In this document: positions 16,673 to 22,014 of the stretch, piece after piece
Layout: each line of letters opens with the position of its first letter
Position numbering within the stretch: the stretch's first letter is position 1
Assembly (NCBI GenBank): GCA_946480015.1
Contig: CAMLIL010000039.1
Span: 1-48,439, forward strand
Direction: 5' to 3'
DNA: 48,439 nucleotides
From: an uncultured Oxalobacteraceae bacterium
Lineage (GTDB): Bacteria > Pseudomonadota > Gammaproteobacteria > Burkholderiales > Burkholderiaceae
Made by a program: the position numbers and the translations under genes
The notes under the pieces: generated by a model
The model's input: only the letters and a program-made list of their open reading frames with translations
The model's database searches: none
What the model was told of the DNA's origin: nothing

Positions 16673-17134
16673 ATGAAACGATTGATGGCGGTGGCGGTGG
16701 CGGGAATACTGGCTGGATGCGGTGGGGGTGGGGGTGGTGACACTGGCGGGACAGGCGGTAGCTCGGAAGCAGCTAGCATCACCTACTTCCAGCAGGGAGG
16801 GCTAACGTGGTCATCGACCTCAGCAAAGACCTACATCGACGTGCCCCTAGGCTCCAGTCTTCCGCTCGACCAGTCCGCTGGCTTCTATTGCAACGGCAAA
16901 GTGGACGGTGTACTGAAGAACTTCAACAAGGAAGATGGATGGCGCTTACCAACGCTGGTAGAACTTCAAGCACTATACGCAGCAATGCCGAAGCCACCGG
17001 GCTTTGTCAGTGGCCGAGTGTGGGCCACAGGGTCAACTAGCATGTTCGCTGTCGATTTCGCTACAGGTAACACGGTTGCGGCAGGTAACACGTCCAGTAG
17101 CAGTTTCTATGTAACCTGCGTCAAGAAGACGTAG
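16673..17134 (+). CDS. Lipoprotein with DUF1566-like C-terminal domain
   Basis: 153 aa. Signal sequence MKRLMAVAVAGILAGC with lipobox LAGC (Cys16), followed by a Gly-rich linker. The C-terminal domain has WRLPTLVELQALYAAM, the DUF1566-type 'WRLPT..EL' motif, and a terminal FYVTCVKKT; two cysteines (YCNGKVDG and VTC) could form a disulfide. The function of this domain in bacteria is unknown. It looks like a surface-anchored accessory cargo protein. It is divergent from the XRE gene with a 59-base gap. A 6-base hairpin GAGGTG/CACCTC follows at 17144-17159. Confidence 0.75.
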   Translation: MKRLMAVAVAGILAGCGGGGGGDTGGTGGSSEAASITYFQQGGLTWSSTSAKTYIDVPLGSSLPLDQSAGFYCNGKVDGVLKNFNKEDGWRLPTLVELQALYAAMPKPPGFVSGRVWATGSTSMFAVDFATGNTVAAGNTSSSSFYVTCVKKT

Positions 17135-17228
17135 GGCGTGTGTGAGGTGTAGCCACCTCTACTTTGCCTCAAGGAACCCACCTCACCCGGCAAATAGGTC
17201 GATAAGCTATCAGGCAGACGACGACACG

Positions 17229-17253
17229 AAAAAAGGCCCGCTTTCGCGGGCCT
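17229..17253 (-). terminator. Intrinsic terminator of the DUF3892 gene
   Basis: Perfect 8-base stem AGGCCCGC/GCGGGCCT around TTTC, with six A before it on the plus strand, giving a T-run after the hairpin on the minus strand. It lies just downstream of the minus-strand gene ending at 17261. Confidence 0.85.
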
Positions 17254-17260
17254 CTCTACA

Positions 17261-17533
17261 TTACAGTGGGCAACTCGTCAGCGCCAACAAGTTGTCCGTT
17301 GGCACTTTGTCCTTGTGGGTTCGAATGTACGGAGGGTTAGCGTTTACCCATCCAACATCGGCACGATTCCCCCATTGATCGCGTACAAAGAAGGTGTTTG
17401 AACCATCCCGAAGGGAGGCGACAATCTGTGCCACTGGCCAATGCCACGATGAGCCATTTCCGGCGTGAGTGATGTGCTCGTGACGTGAGCCGCCTCGGGA
17501 CAAGTTGATGCAAGTGATTTGGCAGTCTGCCAT
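17261..17533 (-). CDS. DUF3892 domain protein
   Basis: 90 aa, a whole-protein DUF3892 match by pattern: QITCINLSRGG and HEHITHAGN near the start, SLRDGSNTFFVRDQWGNRADVGWV in the middle, and PYIRTHKDKVPTDNLLALTSC at the end. The function of the family is unknown. It is a single-gene unit with its own terminator at 17229-17253 and GAGG ten bases before the start. It is opposite in direction to most genes of the element. Confidence 0.8.
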   Translation of the reverse strand: MADCQITCINLSRGGSRHEHITHAGNGSSWHWPVAQIVASLRDGSNTFFVRDQWGNRADVGWVNANPPYIRTHKDKVPTDNLLALTSCPL

Positions 17534-18269
17534 GGTATGTTTTCCTCATTTCGAAGTTGCATAACGCAACAAAATTGGTTGAGTTTTCTTAACATACTGG
17601 CTTAGAATGGAGTCCTCAGACTAACGCTTTGCGCTAGCCCGAGAACTGTCTAAGCCCTCTATGGCACTAATAAGGTCATATGGGTATTAGCCATATCCGA
17701 GCCCTTCCTTTCCAGCATCATTTGCTGATTGTTCCGCGTCCAGCGGATGGGTTCTCAGGCAGTACCGAAGTCCGACGCGCCAACGTTGGACTTCAATCCC
17801 CTTCCTCCTTGCTTTCACAATTTCAACAACTGCTGACCTAGCTCAAGCATTGAGTTACGGCCATTCTAGGGTGTCCTCCAAACGTTCGCAACCCTATTAT
17901 TTTGCGAAAATTTATAGCGTAACACTTGACATTCTGAAACTACGCTGGAAGTTAGTGATCGCTAACATAAAAAAATAAGCGCATTGCTATTAATTTCAGC
18001 ATCCATAGGGAAGATCATCTAAGACCCTGTGCACAACTTCCGGTTTAAAGTCGTTGCAATCAATTTCAAACATTGACAGCCGGTTTCAATCGGTCCTTTT
18101 TTAACTGTATAGATTCACAGCATTGGCATAACCAAGAATCTATCACCGGGCTTGCCCCAGTGATCGCTTCGTAGCTCATCAAATAACCTATCATTGGGGT
18201 TGTTTTTATATTTGATAATGCCTATTATCACTCCACCTAAGAAGTGATTGATAAAAATTGGGAGTGAAC
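17534..18269. other. Noncoding stretch upstream of the serine recombinase, possible res site
   Basis: About 735 bases with no supported gene. Features seen: a TTGACA at 17926-17931; an almost perfect 16-base palindrome GTTAGTGATCGCTAAC (17951-17966); and an inverted repeat TGATAAT-GCCT-ATTATCA (18213-18230) about 40 bases before the recombinase start. Resolvase genes usually have their crossover site directly upstream, so the last repeat is the best candidate. Confidence 0.4.
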
Positions 18270-18863
18270 ATGAACTACGGATACGCCAGAACGTCTACTT
18301 TCGACCAGCAGTACGGCCTTGAAGACCAAATTGCCCAGCTTACTAAGGCAGGGTGTGATCGCATCTTCTCCGAACAGGTCAGCGCTACAGATATGAAAGG
18401 CCGCAAGGAGTGGCAAGCACTGATGCTAGGTCTAGAAGCCGGTGATGTTGTGACGATCACCAAGATAGATCGTGCTGCACGAAACATCGCTGATATGGTG
18501 AACATCACCAAGGCACTAGCGGACAACGGGGCATCTATCCGCATCCTAGATATGAACATCGACACCACTACTGCCACAGGCACGCTGATGCTTAACATCT
18601 TCGCCAGCGTAGCGCAATTCGAGAAGGATCAGATGTTGGTCCGTCAGCGTATCGGCATCGAAGCCGCTAAAGCCAAAGACAAGAACCTTCCGCTCGAACA
18701 GCGCACCTACAAGGGAGCTAAGCCGACTGCCCGAGAAAAGACCGCTAGCGTCCATGCCCTGCTGACAGCAGGCCACAGCAAAGAGAAGATCGCTAAGGAC
18801 TTGAAGATCGGTATCGCATCGGTCTACCGAATTCTCAAGTCTACTAAGCCTGCTGCTGAGTAA
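18270..18863 (+). CDS. Serine recombinase (resolvase/invertase family)
   Basis: 197 aa from the ATG preceded by GGGAG five bases upstream; a TTG at 18258 is less likely. The catalytic domain starts MNYGYARTST with the nucleophile Ser9. It continues with the expected QLTKAGCDRIFSEQVSA, GDVVTITKIDRAARN and LMLNIFASVAQFEKDQMLVRQR. The C-terminal helix-turn-helix is in GHSKEKIAKDLKIGIASVYRILK. The length fits small resolvases. It may resolve multimers of the element or invert DNA. Confidence 0.92.
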   Translation: MNYGYARTSTFDQQYGLEDQIAQLTKAGCDRIFSEQVSATDMKGRKEWQALMLGLEAGDVVTITKIDRAARNIADMVNITKALADNGASIRILDMNIDTTTATGTLMLNIFASVAQFEKDQMLVRQRIGIEAAKAKDKNLPLEQRTYKGAKPTAREKTASVHALLTAGHSKEKIAKDLKIGIASVYRILKSTKPAAE

Positions 18864-19347
18864 GGACAGGCAATAGCAACCAACAGCCACGCCGTATTGC
18901 CCTTAGCGTTGATATTGGCATAGCCGTGCTCTTTACCGCCTCTCCCAACTATCAAGAAAATTGCATTGCAAGGCCATTAGAAGCCCCTCAGAGGCGTCAA
19001 GGCAGGAAGTGGCCCCATCCCATGAAGGCACCATCAGGAACGCCCCTATGGATATTTGGGTGGGTTCTAGGCCCATCCATGCACCGGGGCATATGGGCTG
19101 AGCCATCCGCTAGACCTCACTGATATATTTCCGGCCTGAGTTCTCTTGCTTCCCTGTGAGGCACTTTCGCCAAAAATTTTTACCAGAAAATTAGGTAAAC
19201 CGTATAAATCATATACGAAGGCTGAATTGTCAAGCCAGTCCTCTCCCATCCCTTGATATTCCACACGCTCACTGTTGAGCACCCCCAATCGATCTCCCAA
19301 GTATCAGAGCAACAATTGTTGTCCAAACAACATACTTGGAGCACGGC
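18864..19347. other. Noncoding leader region of the hcp operon
   Basis: 484 bases between the resolvase and hcp. I see no protein gene. The end of the region, directly before hcp, has nested inverted repeats described at 19297-19339. AT-rich sequence at about 19170-19215 could hold a promoter, but no clear -35/-10 pair is assigned. Confidence 0.4.
19297..19339 (+). promoter_or_regulatory. Nested inverted repeats overlapping the hcp ribosome binding site
   Basis: Outer arms CCAAGTAT (19297-19304) and ATACTTGG (19332-19339) enclose the perfect palindrome CAACAATTGTTG (19310-19321). The right outer arm overlaps the first bases of the hcp Shine-Dalgarno GGAG (19338-19341), six bases before the start codon. 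A folded leader could hide the RBS, or the palindromes could be operators. Confidence 0.5.
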
Positions 19348-19839
19348 ATGTCTATAGATGCGTACTTGCAGATTGAAGGCGTGAAAGGAGAGTCTGCGGA
19401 CTCAGCACACACCGGCTGGATCGAGTGCCAGTCAGTGAATTACGCAATCCACCAGCCGAAGTCGGCCACAGCCTCAACCGGCGGCGGTCACACTGCCGAA
19501 CGTGCAGAACTCTCAGACCTCAGCATCAGCAAAATGGTGGACCTTGCCTCACCCATCTTGGCCCAAGCTTGTGCAGCCGGGAAGACGTTCCCTAAAGCCC
19601 GACTTGAGTTCATGCGGGCCGATGGTGACGGCCAGCCAGTCAAGTACTACGAAATCGAACTGGAGAATGTACTGATCGGCCACGTAGCTCCCGGCATCAC
19701 AGACGGCACCTTCATGCACGAAAGCCTCGGCCTCAAATTCTCTAAGGTGAGGTGGCGCTACTGCCAACAGAAGATCGCTGGCGGGGCTGGGGGGAATACT
19801 GCTGGTGGCTGGGACCTTGCTACGAATCGGATTGCCTGA
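19348..19839 (+). CDS. hcp: Type VI secretion tube protein Hcp
   Basis: 163 aa, typical Hcp length. Family landmarks: MSIDAYLQIEGVKGES at the N-terminus, GWIECQSVNYAI, a Gly-rich loop, ELSDLSISKMVDLASPILAQ, and LENVLIGHVAPGITDG. Hcp hexamers form the T6SS inner tube and carry small effectors in their lumen. The start ATG has GGAG six bases upstream. The stop overlaps the next start as TGATG, so hcp is coupled to the immunity and effector genes. No sheath, baseplate or membrane-complex T6SS gene is in the window, so this is an orphan cargo-delivery Hcp. Confidence 0.95.
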   Translation: MSIDAYLQIEGVKGESADSAHTGWIECQSVNYAIHQPKSATASTGGGHTAERAELSDLSISKMVDLASPILAQACAAGKTFPKARLEFMRADGDGQPVKYYEIELENVLIGHVAPGITDGTFMHESLGLKFSKVRWRYCQQKIAGGAGGNTAGGWDLATNRIA

Positions 19840-20264
19840 TGCGTGCCACAACCCTTCTGATCGGACTGGTGCTAACTAGCTGCGTCTGTAACGCCGGAAC
19901 ACGTGCCCACGGAGTGTCGGGCGAGGACCTTCTCAAAGATTTAGAAAAGGTCGATCCAGCCACCGTTCCCTGGACACCGGCCAGCACAATCTCACGTGAC
20001 GAACTCGCCTACCACTACACAGTGAGGAACACTGAATTCGTACGGGGATACATCGCAGCACTACGGGATGCCACTCAAGGCAATGCATGGTGTGTGAACA
20101 CTCGATACAAGGACCCGAAGCCTGACACGCTGTGGGAACAATCACGCTCAGGTCTGGAAGCACTCCCCAAAGCACGACTCAAGGAAAATGCAGCCACCCT
20201 GCTGATTGACCTCTGGCGGACCAAATGGCCCTGCTCCCCCAACTCCGAGGGGAGGCCCAAATGA
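19839..20264 (+). CDS. Tai4/Rap1a-type T6SS immunity protein
   Basis: 141 aa. The N-terminus (MRATTLLIGLVLTSCVCNAG) is a signal peptide; LTSC could also be a lipobox. The mature part follows the Rap1a/Tai4 pattern: a helical protein with FVRGYIAALRDA, NAWCVN, LEALPKARLKENAATLLID and the C-terminal LWRTKWPC. These proteins act in the periplasm and neutralise the cognate amidase. The position between hcp and the amidase gene, with TGATG and ATGA overlaps on either side, strongly supports the pairing. The longer frame starting at 19752 lies inside hcp and lacks the signal peptide at its start. Confidence 0.85.
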   Translation: MRATTLLIGLVLTSCVCNAGTRAHGVSGEDLLKDLEKVDPATVPWTPASTISRDELAYHYTVRNTEFVRGYIAALRDATQGNAWCVNTRYKDPKPDTLWEQSRSGLEALPKARLKENAATLLIDLWRTKWPCSPNSEGRPK

Positions 20265-20755
20265 TGAAAGTACCATTTGAGGCAGTACGGATGCACTTCC
20301 CTGACAAGATCAGCGTAACACCCGCTGAGTTGTACCAGTGGATCGGCCATCCCGAATGTATCGATGATCCGAACTTCCGAAACACATGCGCCATACGTCT
20401 TAGTCTCGGACTACTCGGGGCCGGATTCCCCAGTCCCGGCACATACCCGGTTAAGGCGGGGAAGTTCAAGGGCCGCATGATCGAAACCAGCCAGCGCAGG
20501 CTAAGCAACTGGCTGAAGGGCCAGCTAGGAGCGCCCCAAGTCTTCAAAGGAGGCAGGGAGGCAGAAAGGCAGATTGGAAGCCGACACGGCATTGTTTCGT
20601 TCTTCAACCTAGACGGCCCCACTGATCGTCAAGGCCACATCGATATCGTCATGCTGGACCGATGGGGACGGTATCTTAGGTGCGGCAACAACAACGATGA
20701 TGCCGGGGGATGCTACTGGTCCGCTGTCACAGTTTGGTTCTGGCCTCTGAAATAG
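20261..20755 (+). CDS. T6SS amidase effector, Tae4 family
   Basis: 164 aa, typical of Tae4. Tae4 enzymes are NlpC/P60-like DL-endopeptidases that cut peptidoglycan stems in the periplasm of a rival cell. The catalytic Cys is Cys43 in NTCAIRLSLG, the catalytic His is His126 in GHIDIV, and a C-terminal Cys141/Cys151 pair could form the disulfide seen in this family. There is no signal peptide, as expected for a cargo delivered by Hcp. Start: ATG overlapping the immunity stop (ATGA) with GAGGGGAGG upstream. The overall order is hcp, immunity, effector. Confidence 0.92.
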   Translation: MMKVPFEAVRMHFPDKISVTPAELYQWIGHPECIDDPNFRNTCAIRLSLGLLGAGFPSPGTYPVKAGKFKGRMIETSQRRLSNWLKGQLGAPQVFKGGREAERQIGSRHGIVSFFNLDGPTDRQGHIDIVMLDRWGRYLRCGNNNDDAGGCYWSAVTVWFWPLK

Positions 20756-20857
20756 CAAGCAAATCCCCTTACGGCACGGTACGCCGTCGCGGTGTGGGGA
20801 GACTTCCCAAGCATCACTCGGATAGGCCTAGGCATGCTAGCCCAGCAAAAATAGCAC

Positions 20858-20887
20858 TTGACGGAAGAAAAGTTTCCATACGATAAT
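20858..20887 (+). promoter_or_regulatory. Candidate sigma-70 promoter of the excisionase gene
   Basis: TTGACG, 18-base spacer, GATAAT, about 90 bases before the HTH gene at 20976. No other gene lies between. Confidence 0.5.
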
Positions 20888-20975
20888 CGCGAAATGGTAG
20901 CAAACTACTGCGGGACTGTTGCGCCCTAAATTTCCTGAAAGGAACAGATTAACCAATTTTGAAGGAGGTATCACC

Positions 20976-21188
20976 ATGTCTACGTTTCAACTCACCCGCC
21001 CGCTCTACTCCGTTAAGGAGGTCGGCCAAATGCTAAGCTACTCCCGGTCCACGATCTTACGTCTCATCAAGGCCGAGAAGCTGAAGACGATTCACCTTGG
21101 AGTGAATTCCGTACGCATTACCGCAGACAGCCTTGGCACTTTTCTCAACAGTAGAGGTTTGGGTGGCCAGATGGGTAGCCAGCAATGA
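20976..21188 (+). CDS. Excisionase-like helix-turn-helix protein
   Basis: 70 aa with a very strong AGGAGG seven bases before the ATG. MerR/AlpA-type winged HTH: LYSVKEVGQMLSYSRSTILR, LIKAEKLKTIHLGVNSVRIT. Such proteins at the end of an integrated element opposite the integrase usually act as excisionase or directionality factor. The 3' end of the gene overlaps the TGGGTRGC repeats, giving the C-terminal GGQMGSQQ, so the gene end itself is part of the attachment region. Confidence 0.8.
   Translation: MSTFQLTRPLYSVKEVGQMLSYSRSTILRLIKAEKLKTIHLGVNSVRITADSLGTFLNSRGLGGQMGSQQ
21160..21182. repeat. Right-end TGGGTRGC repeats, probable integrase arm sites
   Basis: TGGGTGGC (21160-21167) and ATGGGTAGC (21171-21179) match the pair at 12078-12097 in sequence (one mismatch over 22 bases) and in spacing. 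They lie about 65 bases inside the attR crossover. Confidence 0.6.
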
Positions 21189-21235
21189 TTCCTCAGTCAA
21201 AAAAATAACGATTACCATAGGGAAAACTTAGCTTG

Positions 21236-21262
21236 ATGAAAATTGCTACCTGGAACGTCAAT
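21236..21262. mobile_element. attR within the 5' end of xth
   Basis: ATGAAAAT-T-GCTACCTG matches attL at 11941 except at the ninth base; 21245-21252 is the shared GCTACCTG block. If the crossover lies there, the first three xth codons and all upstream control sequence come from the element, while the rest of xth is chromosomal. Confidence 0.8.
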
Positions 21263-22009
21263 TCCTTGAAAGTCCGTCTGCCGCAGCTGCTGCAATGGCT
21301 TGAAAGTAACCCTGTCGATGTGCTGTGCCTGCAAGAGACAAAATTAACGGACGATAAGTTCCCGGTCCTGGAGATCAATGCCGCCGGTTATCAAGTGGCC
21401 TATAGCGGCCAAAAGACCTACAACGGCGTAGCCATTCTGTCGCGCCATCCGATCCTCGACGTGGTCAAAAACAATCCGCGTTTCGAGGATGAGCAGCAGC
21501 GCCTGCTCGCCGCGACCATCAACGGCATGCGCTTCATCTCGGCCTATGTGCCCAACGGCCAGAGCGTGGACTCCGACAAATACGTCTACAAGCTCGCCTG
21601 GCTGGCGGCGCTGCGCGAGTGGCTGGGCGACGAACTGCGCCAGCACGGCGAACAGGGACTGGCGATCCTGGGCGACTACAACATCGCGCCGGAAGAGCGC
21701 GATGTGCACGATCCGGCCTTGTGGGCCGGGCAGGTGCTGTTTTCCGACAAGGAGAAAGCCGCGCTGACGGCCCTGATGGAGCTTGGCCTGGTCGACTCGT
21801 TCCGCCTGTTCGAGCAGCCCGACAAATCGTTCAGCTGGTGGGACTACCGCCAGCTCGGCTACCAGAAGAACAAAGGCCTGCGCATCGATCACATCCTGAT
21901 GTCGGCATCGATGGCCAAGCACTGCAGCGCCTGCGCGATCGACCGCGTTCCGCGCAAATGGCAGCAGCCGTCCGACCATGCGCCGGTGGTGGCCACCCTG
22001 ACACTGTAA
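21236..22009 (+). CDS. xth: Exodeoxyribonuclease III
   Basis: 257 aa, normal length. This is a Mg-dependent AP endonuclease and 3'-5' exonuclease of base-excision repair. Family motifs: MKIATWNVNSLK, LCLQETKL (metal-binding Glu), YNGVAILSR, GDYNIAPEERDVHDP, LRIDHIL and the terminal SDHAPV. The ATG at 21236 is chosen over the TTG three bases earlier. The gene is intact although the element integrated at its first codons; its present leader and promoter belong to the element. It is convergent with the GGDEF/EAL gene, five bases apart. Confidence 0.95.
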   Translation: MKIATWNVNSLKVRLPQLLQWLESNPVDVLCLQETKLTDDKFPVLEINAAGYQVAYSGQKTYNGVAILSRHPILDVVKNNPRFEDEQQRLLAATINGMRFISAYVPNGQSVDSDKYVYKLAWLAALREWLGDELRQHGEQGLAILGDYNIAPEERDVHDPALWAGQVLFSDKEKAALTALMELGLVDSFRLFEQPDKSFSWWDYRQLGYQKNKGLRIDHILMSASMAKHCSACAIDRVPRKWQQPSDHAPVVATLTL

Positions 22010-22014
22010 ATGCG

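Larger units (their letters stand above)
11950..21252. mobile_element. About 9.3-kb integrative element in xth carrying T6SS hcp-tai4-tae4 cargo
   Basis: The ends are defined by the duplicated xth start (attL near 11950, attR near 21245). Inside are a tyrosine integrase at the left end, an excisionase-like HTH gene at the right end, matching TGGGTRGC repeats near both ends, a putative HUH Rep, an XRE regulator and a serine recombinase. Base composition is clearly less GC-rich than the flanks, most strongly between 13400 and 16100. Cargo is an Hcp, a Tai4-like immunity protein and a Tae4-like amidase. There are no capsid, conjugation or T6SS structural genes, so it is best called an integrative satellite or genomic island. 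Confidence 0.85.

Noticed and set aside
17534..18257. Possible small genes in the gap before the resolvase
   Set aside because: No frame with a plausible start, RBS and protein-like composition was seen.
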